Shown: positions 1-11,964, counted from the stretch's first letter. The stretch is 64,000 nucleotides of DNA from Dendrocalamus latiflorus (GCA_017311315.1 CM029612.1:17615125-17679124); one strand, 5' to 3'. Numbers and translations are program-made. Notes: generated by a model not told the origin, from the letters alone.

Positions 1-235
1 AGGATGCTAGGACATGTGGAAAACCATCCTTACCCATCTTGGCTTGATTCTTCCCATGAGCTCCTCTCAATTACCGTTTTTGTATTTTGGCCCGATTTTG
101 ATGCAGTTTGTTTTTGGATTGAAAAATACCAAAGCTTTGGAAAGATTTGCTTTGATCTCTTTAAGGATTAGATTCACAATATCTTAGACAAGGTGTATAC
201 AAAGTTTCAAGTAAATTGGAGCCCTGGATTGAAAG
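1..235. repeat. Left flank of the Athila-type element, probable older repeat
   Basis: No coding sequence is recognised here. The piece is continuous with 7110-7380 once the LTR element between them is removed. The right half ends in a stretch resembling the end of a Copia-type LTR (cgcctattcaacccctttt near 7336). I infer an older LTR element that was interrupted by the insertion at 236. The assignment is weak. Confidence 0.3.
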
Positions 236-2053
236 TGACATGCGTCATTTTTGCACATATTTACCCGTCATTTTACCCCATTATTTTTCATATTTTGGGA
301 CCATTTATCATTATTTACACGCTTTTCTATAATTAATTGCTCAATTTGCATCATTTTACATTTTTTTGCAATTTTCCGCAAGCCGGCGCGATCGAGGCGC
401 ATAAACGACAAATTTGGCATTCCAGGACTGCTCTGTACAAATGTGCGCATCGGCACAGACGCGTAGGACCTTTTCGCGAAGAAATCAGAGTTTCTGGGGG
501 CCAAAACAGAAGAAAATACTATTGGGGAAGGACCTCCTTGTAAACCCTAGAATCTTTGAGGGCTATTCTGCAATATGCCAAAATCCCTCCAATTCCATCA
601 AAACTGCCGCCGCCTGTGGAGAGGGAGTTTGAGCCCAGTTGATTCTTCTTCCCTGCCTCCCCTCTACTTCATCTCCTGCCTCCTCACATCCAGTCGCCGG
701 CGAGTGCCGGGCCGTAGCTCGCCAGCGAGCCACCGCCGCCTCTCCCCACATCTACCCCTCCTCGCCGCTCCTTCCTGCTCCCTCACACCACCAGCGCCAC
801 CACTTCTCCATCCACCGCCGCCTTCTCCACTCCGCCGCTCCTCCACATCTCACCGCAACCACCGTCGCCTACTCCCGTGCGCCTCTTCTTCACCATCGCC
901 GACGCGGCGCCTATGCTGCATCCACCGACGGCGAGCTCCGACTACTTCTTCTTCTTCGACCCCATTGTCCTCGGCTCCACCTCAACTCCCTCCGGCAGCT
1001 CTCCCCTCTGCGCCACTGCTCCCTTCACCGGCCGCCACCCCGACTTCTTCCTCTTCACCGCCGGCGTCTCCACCGACATCAGCACCGACAGCCTCACCCT
1101 CTGCTCTACTCCTCGGTTAAATTTCATTTCTTCACCATTCCTCTCTCAGTTCTTAATTACAGTTCTTGTACTTACTGTTAATCTGAAATTGTGAGATGTG
1201 ATCTGAGATGTGTGCATGAGATCAGTGGATACTCTGTTATTGTGATATATGCTGTGATAATTGTGCATTTTGTGCTCTGTTAGCAGTTTAGTAGGATTTT
1301 TGGGAGTGCTATTTGTTATCTGTTTTGATGTTAGTGATCTTTGTGTTAGTTAAATTTGATGTTAGTAATTTGCGTTAGTTTGTGCTTGTGGACAGTGTGT
1401 GCGCTTCCTGTGTATCAATGTCCAGTTTATGTGTTTATGTGTATGTTTGAGAGTTAGCGCGGATTAGCGAGCCGACGACCATCTCTTCTCCTCGTGCTGT
1501 CTCGACCCCTCCTTGCTTCTCGGCCTCCCTATTTTCTCCTTTCCACGGTCGGTCGGTAGTTAAGTCGTGCAGTCGTTCGTAGATTTGTGCTTGTGTTGTC
1601 TTGCCATCGTCGTTTAGTTAGCTGTCGACCGTCTTCCCTCTCTTTCTCTCTCGACTCCCTCCTTGCTTCTAGACTCCTCTAGTGCTTCTCGACTTTCCCT
1701 TTGTTGTCTCGCGGTCGGTAGTTAGTTAGATTGTCGGTCGGTAGTCGTATGCGTTCGTGCAGTCGTCATTGTCGTTCGTGTGTCATTGTGTCGTAGTCGT
1801 GTTGTTCGTTCGGTCGTACGACGTCCATTCGTACGATCGTTCGTCCCGTTGTCCTTCGTTTATTTAGTTCGTTCGTCGTTTTATCCGTGCGAGTTAGAGT
1901 TTGTTTAGTAGTTTAGTTTTCTCCCCTGATTTGATTGACCTAGCTTTAGCTGAGCATCGGTAGCCTCAGTCTAGTCCCTGTGGAGAACACGACACTCGCC
2001 GCTATTTCAGTGGCAACCCGTGCACTTGCGGGTGTGCTATTTTTGCACGATCA
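236..2053 (+). repeat. 5' LTR of the Athila-type element
   Basis: This LTR is 1818 bp and has a near-identical partner at 5247-7104. It contains a GC-rich Ser/Pro-like segment (about 600-1120) that is open in several frames, then a T/G-rich stretch with many short cgttcg-type repeats. The open frames inside it occur in both LTRs and are low-complexity, so I do not call them genes. Confidence 0.9.
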
Positions 2054-2060
2054 AGTATTT

Positions 2061-2078
2061 TGGCGCCGTTGCCGGGGA
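2061..2078 (+). other. Primer-binding site, tRNA-Asp type
   Basis: The sequence tggcgccgttgccgggga starts 7 bp after the 5' LTR end. It matches the complement of the 3' end of plant tRNA-Asp, the primer typical of the Athila lineage. Confidence 0.85.
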
Positions 2079-2289
2079 TTAGCTTAGAGCGACTGTGTTA
2101 GGCTATAGACTAGGTCGTTGTTTGTTTTCTTTTGCTTGTTTAGTGTTTGTGCTGACTTGTCTTTCTTTTTGTCATTGTTTATATTTGTGATATATTGCTA
2201 ATTCCTAACCCTTTCCCTAGTTACTTCTCTCTTTCGCGATTTTCGTATCCATTCTCGTAGGTTGTTTGATATTGGTACTTATTGAGGCT

Positions 2290-3756
2290 ATGGCTTACTA
2301 TTCTGATTCTCGTGGTTTTATGAGCACCCGTAGTACTTATGATACTCTTCAAGAACAGGTAAATCTATTGTCTCGTCAGTTAGAATGCTATGCTTTAGAG
2401 CGAGGAGTTGTGTTAGAGAGCGGGCATGATCAGTATAGTTCTTTATCATGCGCCCGTTCCCCAGTTGTTCCTATATGCCAGACTTGTGGTTTTCAGGGCC
2501 ATTCACCCGCTGAGTGCTAGCGTGGTCATTTGTCCACTCCAGAGTGTTACGGGATGAGCTTTGCTCAGCCGAGTGGGCCATACCCTGACACTTATCACCC
2601 TGGATGGCCTGAGCACCCGAGTCTGTCATATGGAAACAACAACCCTGATATCTCATCCTTTTCTTCTAGTATACCATTGCAGGGTTTTAGATTTGGAGAT
2701 CAGGATATTTCTCATTGGTCGCACCAGCACTATCCTGTACCTCAGCATCAGACTCCTACTCCTGAGCTCGATCAGTTGTCTAGATTTGAGGAGAGGATTT
2801 CTAGGATTATAGGAGATCATGAGAGTAGAATGAGTAGTTGCTTCGCGTTGGATCCGACACCTCCTGCCTGTAGTTTACCTATGCCTTCACCGAGCCAGCT
2901 TACAGTTCCTATGTCTGAGTTCTTAGAGCAGTCTCATGAGCCACCTCCTTCACATGAAGATCAGGCTGCCAGACTTGATGCATTATGCAAGGAACTCATG
3001 ACTGTGCCTCCTGGTGGTGATCATGCGATGGCAATTCAGGACGAGATTCAGGCGATTATGAGCACCAGTTCTACTTGTGTGGATAGTTTTACCGTTTCAC
3101 AGCCTTCCATTAGCACCACAGAGATAGTTCTGGATAGAGATGAGTGTCAGCCTACCAGTCTTACACCTGATCTTGCTAGCGAGGGCCTATTGTTGGAGAC
3201 ACCATAGATACACCTAGAGGCACCTCAGTGGGATCCTTCGCCTATTGACTCTGAGAGAGAGATCATTGAGCCAGATGATGACGAGTTCATTATGGATATG
3301 CTTTTGAGTTCTGAGGTTCCACATATTGATGAGGGGGCTGCTTCCGATGTTGAGGAGGAGCAAATTTCTATTGTTCCACCACCAGCTACTTCCTTCGTCG
3401 ACATCGCCCCTCTGGAGGTTTCTACTACCGTATATTCTACTTCACCTATGCTTCAGGTAGTATGGAGACTCTTCCTCGATCGCCTCAGGTTTGACTTCCT
3501 TAGCCCTGACGAGACATACTCTATTACTTATTGTGCTCATCTCACTTTTAGTCCTCATGATGTACTTTATCGATATGCTTACATGATTGGATATTCTATT
3601 GATGACTTAGAGGGCGTCGACCCTATCACACATACTTGCCATGTCTTTGAGATTGTTTACAGGATTACACTTGTGTGCCTTCGACTACGAGCGGACATGG
3701 TTCGAGTCGACATCCCTTGGGATCCAGGTGGATTTCTGAGGCATGCTGCTTCATGA
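2290..3756 (+). pseudogene. Gag-like frame of the Athila-type element, two in-frame stops
   Basis: A single reading frame runs from the first ATG at 2290 to the stop ending at 3756, broken only by TAG at 2518-2520 and TAG at 3205-3207, with no frameshift. Just before the first stop is a perfect CX2CX4HX4C zinc knuckle (CQTCGFQGHSPAEC), the nucleic-acid-binding motif of retroelement Gag. After that stop comes PYPDTYHPGWPEHPSLSYG, which resembles the segment that follows the knuckle in Athila/Tat Gag proteins. The remaining ~350 codons are acidic and Ser/Pro-rich and match no family I recognise. Lack of frameshifts suggests recent decay, or a read-through relic. It may be a Gag C-terminal half fused to unrelated sequence. 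Confidence 0.6.
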
Positions 3757-5233
3757 GGAGGGCGGACATGTGCCTTTTCCATGTCCCGTCCTTGGCCCTC
3801 CTCCCGCTACATCCAAATGAGCATCCTTTTATCTTTTTATTTCCATTCCTTTTGTTAGTTTTTGTTGGTTTCTTTTCTTTTCTTTCTTTTTTATTTCAGG
3901 TCATGTGCTAGATCCTCATCCTTGTACGTACGAGAAGCTATGGGATATTTTGTCTACTTCCACTACATCATATATGCCCGGTGAGTTGTTTCTTACCCCT
4001 TTAAGCACATTCTTGATTCATTGCTCAATTTAAGCTTGGGGGAGGACTTGTATGTGTATGGATGATGTTCTAGCATGTTTGTATTATATTTGTGAGCATT
4101 TGAGCTTATTGTCGTGTAGTTGATGATATATGGTCATTCTTATGCTTATGTTGATGATATATGGCCTTTACTATTGCTCTTATGTTATGCTTGATTGTAT
4201 ATCTTGGCCATGTGAGCCCATGCTATGATTAATCAAGAAAGGTCATGTCAAAATTTTCTTAATTGAGCTTTATTGTCACTAGTTCCTTGTATGTCTTAAG
4301 TCACTTGGCATCATTTTATAGAGCTTGAGTTTTGGTTATTATCCTTGATGAGCTTAGAAACCTTGTGATCCTATAGCATTTGATTCATTGGGAGTTACGC
4401 ATGTGTTTTGACCATTTGCGGATTGGATTGGTTCTAGTCATCGCCTCTTGAATGATCATATCTTAGTTTCATGCTTTGGCATGTGTTATTTTAGATATTG
4501 ATACTTTGCTTGAATGGTAAATTTGTGAAAGGGGTAGTCCTATCTTGAGCCAATAATTTGGTTGATTTATCTAGGTATCCATGTCTCGGGACACGTGTTA
4601 CTTAGCATTAATGAAAACCGGTTAAAGATGCTTAATCATAAAAAGAAAAAAAAAGAAGAAAAAATATTTTGCAATGTGTGAGTGTGTGGAATAAGTGACT
4701 TTGTAACATTGGTTCGAAAATGAGTGTGAATAAGTGGCAAGTTAGCCCAAGGGTTGGAATAAGCGGCACTTGTGCCCAATGTGTGTGTTTATAACTTGTT
4801 TAAAATCATCAAAAAAAACTAAGGTATCATGTCTCAAGTGTGGGCTTTTTCATAAATATCATGCGAGTATTAGTTTCTTTGTCTCAAATAGCAAATGCCT
4901 TAGAATGACCCTTTGCTATGCTAATTCTTGATGTTATACCTAGTTCCGATGCCTTGCAATTTTGGTTGGATACATGTGATCACTTGAGTGTATTTTGATA
5001 CTTTTGTGTGTAACTTGATTTGGTCAAATGCTATAGTTATCACTTTGAGATCTTTGCTTGAATGCTTATTCTCATCTTGGATGGTTCTCAAAACTCGAGT
5101 TAGATAATCTCATTTTACATTGTTGTATGTCTCTTGACTTATTACATGCATTTAACTAGTCTTTTACATCATGATTACTTGTTGTCCGGGTTCGATAATA
5201 TTATGCCATTTACTTGAGGACAAGTAAAAGTTT
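3757..5233. other. Non-coding internal region of the Athila-type element
   Basis: This AT-rich stretch has no usable reading frame. It contains a second polypurine-tract-like copy (aagcttgggggagg, 4032-4045), about 1.2 kb upstream of the tract that abuts the 3' LTR. Confidence 0.6.
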
Positions 5234-5244
5234 AAGCTTGGGGG
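5234..5244 (+). other. Polypurine tract of the Athila-type element
   Basis: The sequence aagcttggggg ends 2 bp before the 3' LTR, where plus-strand priming is expected. Confidence 0.75.
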
Positions 5245-5246
5245 TA

Positions 5247-7104
5247 TGACATGCGTCATTTTTTCACATATTTACCCGTCATTTTACCCCATTATTTTTC
5301 ATATTTTGGGACCATTTATCATTATTTACACGCTTTTCTATAATTAATTGCTCAATTTGCATCATTTCACTTTTTGTTTTTGCAATTTTCCGCAGGCCGG
5401 CGCGATCGAGGCGCATAAACGACAAATTTGGCATTCCAGGACTGCTCTGTACAAATGTGCGCATCGGCACAGATGCGTAGGACCTTTTCGCGAAGAAATC
5501 AGAGTTTCTGGGGGCCAAAACAGAAGAAAATACTATTGGGGAAGGACCTCCTTGTAAACCCTAGAATCTTTAAGGGCTATTCTGCAATATGCCAAAATCC
5601 CCCCAATTCCATCAAAACCGCCGCCGCCTGTGGAAAGGGAGTTTGAGCCCGGTTGATTCTTCTTTCCTGCCTCCCCTCTACTTCATCTCCTCCCTCCTCA
5701 CATCCAGTCGCCGGCGAGTGCCGGGCCGCAGCTCGCCGGCGAGCCACCGCCGCCTCTCCCCACATCTACCCCTCCTCGCCGCTCCTTCCTGCTCCCTCAC
5801 ACCACTAGCGCCACCACTTCTCCATCCACCGCCGCCTTCTCCACTCCGCCGCTCCTCCACATCTCACCGCAACCACCGTCGCCTACTCCCGTGCGCCTCT
5901 TCTTCACCATCGCCGACGCGGCACCTATGCTGCATCCACCGACAGCGATCTCCGACTACTTCTTCTTCTTCGACCCCATCGTCCTCGGCTCCACCTCAAC
6001 TCCCTCCGGCAGCTCTCCCCTCTGCGCCACTGCTCCCTTCACCGGCCGCCACCTTCATCAGCGCCGCCACCCCGACTTCTTCCTCTTCACCGCCGGCGTC
6101 TCCACCGACATCAGCACCGACAGCCTCACCCTCTGCTCTGCTTCATCTACTCTGCTCTACTCCTCGGTTAAATTTCATTTCTTCACCATTCCTCTGTCAG
6201 TTCTTAATTACAGTTCTTGTACGTACTGTTAATCTAAAATTGTGAGATGTGATCTGAGATGTGTGCATGAGATCAGTGGATACTCTGTTATTGTGATATA
6301 TGCTGTGATAATTGTGCATTTTGTGCTCTGTTAGCAGTTTAGTAGGATTTTTGGGAGTGCTATTTGTTATCTGTTTTGATGTTAGTGATCTTTGTGTTAG
6401 TTAAATTTGATGTTAGTAATTTGCGTTAGTTTGTGCTTGTGGACAGTGTGTGCGCTTCCTGTGTATCAATGTCCAGTTTATGTGTTTATGTGTATGTTTG
6501 AGAGTTAGCGCGGATTAGCGAGCCGACGACCATCTCCTCTCTTCGTGCTGTCTCGACCCCTCCTTGCTTCTCGACCTCCCTATTTTCTCCTTTCCACGGT
6601 CGGTCGGTAGTTAAGTCGTGCAGTCGTTCGTAGATTTATGCTTGTGTTGTCTTGCCATCGTCGTTTAGTTAGCTGTCGACCGTCTTCCCTCTCTTTCTCT
6701 CTCGACTCCCTCCTTGCTTCTAGACTCCTCTAGTGCTTCTCGACTTTCCCTTTGCTGTCTCGCGGTCGGTAGTTAGTTAGATTGTCGGTCGGTAGTCGTA
6801 TGCGTTCGTGCAGTCGTCATTGTCGTTCGTGTGTCGTTGTGTCGTAGTCGTGTTGTTCGTTCGGTCGTACGACGTCCATTCGTACGATCGTTCGTCCCGT
6901 TGTCCTTCGTTTATTTAGTTCGTTCGTCGTTTTATCCGTGCGAGTTAGAGTTTGTTTAGTAGTTTAGTTTTCTCCCCTGATTTGATTGACCTAGCTTTAG
7001 CTGAGCATCGGTAGCCTCAGTCTAGTCCCTGTGGAGAACACGACACTCGCCGCTATTTCAGTGGCAACCCGTGCACTTGCGGGTGTGCTATTTTTGCACG
7101 ATCA
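5247..7104 (+). repeat. 3' LTR of the Athila-type element
   Basis: This LTR is 1858 bp, 40 bp longer than the 5' LTR. The extra length is mainly two short duplications, near 6050-6065 (cttcatcagcgccgccac) and near 6141-6160 (ctctgcttcatctactctg). The end GATCA is followed directly by the TSD gaaag. Confidence 0.9.
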
Positions 7105-7109
7105 GAAAG

Positions 7110-7911
7110 TTACATCGATTCTTGGATTTGGAATCGTGCTTATTTTCAACTCTGTCCTGAGGGAGAGGTTAGACCGCCCAAGAGGAGATCAGATTGCCCG
7201 GGCAAGCTTTGGCGCACTTTGTTCAGTTGTTCTTGGAGATTTCATTGTGAGGGTTTAGGCTCTAATCTTCGTAGCTGCGCGTAGCTTTTGGAGTGAAAGA
7301 ACCTTAAACTCACTGAGGCAAAAGATTTTGAAGCGCCTATTCAACCCCTTTTAGTCATCTTCTCTGTGCTACACTTTGTGATGTGGAAACAAACCCAACG
7401 TTGTCTGTACATCGATCCTGAGCAACCTGCTTAACTGGCCTACTCGCCCTCAGCATAAGATGATAGCTGTCTTAATTCCCATGTGCTTTGTTAGCTGTCG
7501 GTGCACATATGTACATGCACTCGGTGGTTACTTAAGTGGTGAACCAAACGAACAAGATAGCTAGGTGCTACATTTGGGTCACTCTGTTTGCAGATTCTAT
7601 CCTGTGATCACCAGTACCCACACAGTAAAAAGCAACAATACCATGATCTCGAGATCACTGGACCAGACCAGACCAGACACAAGAAACCATTACATCTCGG
7701 CTTGGGACCCAGCAGTGCAATCTAGCATGCACAAAACAGCATGTGTGGTCTATGCAACTGGATAATGCAGTTGGCGCGCGGACCAGCACTGCCGTTTTCT
7801 GCCTCGGCGAGCGACCTACAAAAGGACAGAAATATAAATGCACGCACCCGCAGATCCAGCTGAAGCACCATGCGAAGGATCGATCCTGTCGCGCAGCGGC
7901 ACGGTTGTGGT
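7110..7911. other. Intergenic, LTR-like remnant then unidentified sequence
   Basis: The first ~270 bp continue the older LTR-like flank described at 1-235. From about 7380 to 7911 I recognise no gene; the short open frames there have no familiar domain. Confidence 0.35.
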
Positions 7912-8965
7912 CAGTGGCGGATCTAGGATTGGAGCACGCCTCAGGCTAAATTTGAACCAAAACCTAGTCTAGTATATTACAAGTCTAGAACTATATTATG
8001 ATATAAGGAAAATATGCCATGAATGTATCATTGATATGAAAATTTTACTTAATGCTCCACACTTGAAAAGTTCAAGTTTTCAACACAAATCACAATAAAG
8101 AAAGGAAATGTAAAACACTTTAGTTAGTTCCTAAATAGCAAATGTAAAACATTAAATATATAACATTTGATCATTCAGACATATTTTAAAACATTAAAAA
8201 ATCGCTTATTACCTCTCTGGCTCGCTGCCTTGCGGCCCTTGCGGTCAGCCAGCCACTGCTCCAGTGCTCCTCGGTAACTCGGTTCGGTTCGGTCACTCCT
8301 CAGACCTCAGCGCCGCTCACTGCTCACTGCTCAGCCTCAGCGCAGCATAAATCCGACGCCGTCCAGAGCCCGTCCTTATTCTCCAATCTCCACTCTCCAG
8401 AACCGCCGTCTGCCCGTCCGTTCAGACTTCAGAGCCCTCGGCCCCTAGCCCCTCGCCCCTCCGCTCACTCTGCGCTCGACGCTCGCCGTCCGCTCGCGGC
8501 TCGCCGTCCTCCACTCCTCCAGTCCTCCTCCCTGCTCGGCTCCTTCACTCCTCCTCGGCTCCTCGCCTCCTCCAGTCCTCCTCGGCTCCTCCCCACTCGC
8601 CGTGCTCCCCGCGCAGCCGCGCAGCCGCGCAGCGGCGCAGGAGAGGGGCCGTGCAGATCTGGTGCCTCTGATGGGCGGCTGGGGCTGGGAGCTGGGTTGC
8701 CGGGTTGGGGAATGGCCGAATGGGGATTAGGGTTTTGCACTTTTGCTGGTAGATGTCTCTACTGCCGTGGGCTGAATTGTTGTGACTTGTGTGGGGCTGT
8801 GGGCTGAGTTGTTGTGTGGGGTGGGGCTGTGGGCTATCGTAGGCCTCGGGCTGGGCTGTAGGGTAGATATTTTTTTTTTGAGTATATATTAGAGGGGGTA
8901 GTATTAGTAGTTTTGCTGGGTCTCGGGCTATAGCCTACCTAGCCCGAGGCCTAGTTCCGCCTCTG
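7912..8965. mobile_element. Non-autonomous hAT-like DNA transposon
   Basis: The ends are CAGTGGCGGATCTAGG on the left and, as reverse complement, CAGAGGCGGAACTAGG on the right, the terminal inverted repeat pattern of grass hAT elements. No transposase is present. The middle (about 8210-8750) is a GC-rich segment that looks like a 5' leader or promoter of a host gene, followed by T-rich sequence. The 8-bp flanks (gttgtggt and gtcatagc) do not match well, so the target duplication has decayed or the borders are a few bases off. Confidence 0.65.
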
Positions 8966-9410
8966 GTCATAGCATGCATTGGCATGCCAAGTTGCCGATG
9001 GAGAAAAGCAGCGAGCAGGCCGGTTTGGTTGGGGATGGCATGCGAGGCGAGACGAGACTGCTCCCGCGGCGGAACTGGTGGGACATGGGCAGGGCATGCC
9101 GTCGACCGGCACAAACGGCGCCCGTCCCGTGCTGTCCAGGGAGCATCGGGATCTGGGTGTGTCTCCACGGCGCGGGACACCGCGGCACGAGACCCTTTTC
9201 GGGCTCATCGTGGGGATTTCTCGTTCTTGCTCCGTTCGTTTGCTCATCTTTCTTTACGGGTGTATGTATCTGTCAGACTGTCACCGGGCTCAATCCTTAT
9301 TGCAGGCTTTGCATATAGGTGCCGCGCTTTTTCTGGCCGTGTTCCACCATGTGTTGTACTATGATACTATAAACAAACTGAAAACTAGTAGCAACAAAGT
9401 TTGGAAGCTT
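8966..9410. other. Intergenic, no gene recognised
   Basis: The sequence is moderately GC-rich with overlapping open frames in three phases, none with a recognisable domain. It is left unassigned. Confidence 0.3.
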
Positions 9411-9415
9411 GGGTA

Positions 9416-9947
9416 TGTTTGAAACCCAGTCCCACGGGCCACGAGTACGAGTACCTGGTACTCATTTCGACCACGCAGAATAATTTATGATCATACAATT
9501 GAGCTTACAACCACGTAGTCGTACTTACGACCATGCAGAACGTCTTATGACCACGCAGCCGAACTTACGACCATACAGAATGTCTTATGACCACTCGGAG
9601 CTACGACCACGTAGTCGTTTAGGAGCACTCGAAGTTACGACCATAGTCATATACGAGTACTCGGAGCTACCACGAGTATCTAGTCGCAGGCTCGCAGCTG
9701 GTAGTCGGAAGTCAAACATGACTAGGAAATCGGAGGCACTCTACGACTAGCAAGTCGATTCCGACTAGCAAGTCTTAAACGCTCTACGACTTACGAGAAC
9801 CTCAAACACCTTGGACAAACTCACGCTATAGAGATGGAAGGCACAGGGTTTTTTTTTGTTGCACTCCAAATCACCACTTGAAGCTTTTCTAGGGACTCTA
9901 TTTATACTGGAACAAGTACAAGTAATGGCCAAACGGCCCCTCCTACA
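9416..9947 (-). repeat. Truncated 3' LTR of the minus-strand Copia element
   Basis: This copy matches the inner part of the right LTR, from its PBS-proximal end up to the motif tcctacacgt. The outer ~150 bp of the LTR is missing and replaced by pol sequence. A TATA-like box on the minus strand (tataaata) lies near 9900-9907. Confidence 0.75.
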
Positions 9948-11280
9948 CGTTGGTGAGGGTGCAATGTTGGTTCCCTTTTCCGGCTAGCAGCACGGTGCCG
10001 CACCCGTGGATTTTGACCACCGAGCCGTCCCTGAACTTGACCGAGCCGATGATCCCACGATCGAGTTTAGAGAATGCTATGCCAGCCCTGTCATGTGGTT
10101 TGATGCTCTGGTGTCAAGGAGCCAGGAGGTCTCCTCATGGTCTTTGTTGAGGAAGACTAACATGACGCTTTCCTCGTTGAGGAAGATCTTCCCATCGTCG
10201 TGTACTGTGTTGGTGGGTGTTCGAGCGATGTCCTCCTCCACTGCCATTACTTTGCCTAGCAAAAGGGACGGCAATGGCACGTCATCGGTGTTTGCACCAA
10301 GTGCGCCACCTCCCTTTTCTTCTTGTGGCAATCGTGAGTCCAATGCCCCAACTTGCCGCAGTACCTACATTCATCCTTCTTGGGGTTGTCGGAGCCACCG
10401 TGGGAATGATTCTCCCCTCTATTGCTGGAGGAGTCCCATCCACGGTTGCCACACGGCCTACTACGTGACTTGTTGTTGGAGTGCGATCCATCCTGATCAC
10501 GTGCATGCATCTGTGCTCTCCACTCCTCCGTGAGGAGCAAATGAGTTCCCTGTCGTCGGTACCTCGATTAGCATAGCGTAGCTCCACCGCTCAAAGCCGT
10601 CCGATCACTTCCTTGATCGAGAGAGCACTTACATCGAGAAGTGTCTCTATCGAGATGGCCACCTAAAGATAGCAGTCCAGGACAACCTGTAGGAGTTTCT
10701 TGATGACATCTTCCTCCCGGATAGGATTGCCATGTAGTTGGAGGTTGTTGGCAAGGCCAGAGATCCTCATCGAGAAGTCATCGATGGACTCACCGTCTTT
10801 GAAAGAGATGCTCCCGAACTCCTTGCGCAGTTATTGGGTGTTGGCCTCCCAGACGCAGTCGACGCCCATACGCATGATCTTCACAGCCTCCCAGGCAACC
10901 TTCGTTGTGTTCTTGATGGCAAGCGTCAACAGCATCTCAGCCGGCACGGCGCAGAGAATTGCCGACAACGCGAGTCGATCATTGCAATAGTCGGTGTCGT
11001 CACTCTCGATGGCCTCCCAGAGACCTTGCGCCTAGAGGTTCACTCGCATGATGAGCGCCCAATCGTTGTAGTTCGTTCACGTGAGCATGGGGTAGACCAC
11101 TGAGCCCGAAGCCTCCCTGGCAATGCACTGGATGACAGGCACACGACCACCGTCGTCACGGTGCCGCAATCGGCGCAGAGGAGGCGTGGGCAAGAGCAAA
11201 CGGTCTTGCCACTGAGGAGTCACAGACTGCCTTCCTGGTCGAGCCCTCGACAAAGACATATCTCTCAGATGGTCGACGAA
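9948..11280 (-). pseudogene. Copia gag plus start of pol, broken
   Basis: Read on the minus strand from 11280 downward. A UBN2-type Gag region appears first (about 11080-10600: tyrosine and tryptophan motif YNDWALIMRVNL, then a helical region ending KEVIGRL), interrupted by several stops. Then comes a CCHC zinc knuckle (CRYCGKLGHWTHDC, about 10329-10370) and a protease-like active site reading LLDTRASNHMTG near 10080-10115. The catalytic DTGA is changed to DTRA. A further frame-shifted piece (FRDGSVVKIHGCGTVLL) ends LTNV exactly at the LTR junction. The encoded proteins would have packaged and processed the element RNA; none can be functional here. Confidence 0.8.
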
Positions 11281-11292
11281 GCTCTGATACCA
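11281..11292 (-). other. Primer-binding site, initiator tRNA-Met type
   Basis: On the minus strand the sequence tggtatcagagc lies 2 bp inside the 5' LTR end. It is the usual Copia primer site. Confidence 0.85.
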
Positions 11293-11294
11293 CT

Positions 11295-11959
11295 TGTTGA
11301 AACCTAGTCCCACGACTACGAGTACCTAGTATTCATTTTGACCACATAGAACAATTTATGACCACACAGTTGAGCTTACGAGCATCGCACTTACGACCAT
11401 ACAGAACGTCTTACGACCATGCAGTCGAACTTACGACCACGCAAAACGTCTTACGACCACTCGAAGCTACGACCATGTAGTCATCTAGGAGCACTCGAAG
11501 TTACGACCACGAAGTCGTATAGGAGTACTCGGAGCTACCATGAGTAATCTAGTCGCAACTGGCAGCCGGAGGTTAGACACGACTAGGAAGTTGGAGGCAC
11601 TCTATGACTAGTAAGTCGATTCTAACTAGCAAGTTGTAAACGCTCTAAGACTTACGAGTACCTCAAACAGCTGGGAAAACTCACGCGGTAGAGATGGAAG
11701 GCACAGGGTTTTTTTGTGCTGCACTCCAAATCACCACCTGCAGCTTTTCTGGGGACTCTATTTATACTGAAACGAGAACAAGTAATCGCCAAACGGCCCC
11801 TCCTACACGTATGCCATGACTGCGTGGTCGTGCCATCCCACGACCACAAACTGTGCATGTTCTCTAACTGAAAGCGAGAAAGACTCGACTAAGCGCACGA
11901 CTAGGACGTCGTGCTCAGCAACTCGACCCAAACTGACAACTTGACCAATTATTTTTATA
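11295..11959 (-). repeat. Full 5' LTR of the minus-strand Copia element
   Basis: The LTR is 665 bp and is bounded by the PBS on one side and the TSD gggta on the other. It is rich in short degenerate repeats of the type ttacgaccac. A minus-strand TATA-like box (tataaata) sits near 11760-11767. Confidence 0.7.
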
Positions 11960-11964
11960 GGGTA

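Larger units (their letters stand above)
236..7104 (+). mobile_element. Non-autonomous Athila-type (Ty3/gypsy) LTR retrotransposon with intact 5-bp TSD
   Basis: The element is 6869 bp and is flanked by the direct repeat gaaag (231-235 and 7105-7109). It has two long LTRs starting TGACATG and ending GATCA. A primer-binding site complementary to tRNA-Asp lies at 2061-2078 and a purine tract at 5234-5244. The 3.2-kb internal region has only one coding-like frame, which carries a gag zinc knuckle followed by an Athila-like gag C-terminal motif. Protease, reverse transcriptase and integrase are not recognisable, so movement would need enzymes from a relative. The LTRs look very similar apart from a few short indels, which suggests a fairly recent insertion. 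Confidence 0.9.
9416..11959 (-). mobile_element. Decayed Ty1/copia element with an internal deletion
   Basis: The element is read on the minus strand. It has related terminal repeats at 11295-11959 and 9416-9947, a tRNA-Met primer site at 11281-11292, gag, a zinc knuckle, and protease-like sequence. The TSD gggta is found at 9411-9415 and 11960-11964. The outer base pair of the 5' LTR is TA where TG is expected, a likely deamination. The rest of pol and the start of the 3' LTR are missing: coding sequence stops abruptly and joins the LTR at about 9947. Confidence 0.8.

Noticed and set aside
575..1120. Long plus-strand open frame rich in Ser, Pro and Arg
   Set aside because: It lies inside the 5' LTR, is repeated in the 3' LTR at 5589-6245 with indels, is open in several frames, and has no domain. 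It is GC-rich LTR sequence.
2061..2078. tRNA gene fragment
   Set aside because: Only the 18-bp complement of a tRNA 3' end is present, next to an LTR; it is a primer-binding site.
7906..8971. 6-bp TSD tggtca for the hAT-like element at 7912
   Set aside because: It would shift both ends away from the cag terminal bases and give a 6-bp duplication, which does not fit hAT; chance overlap is more likely.
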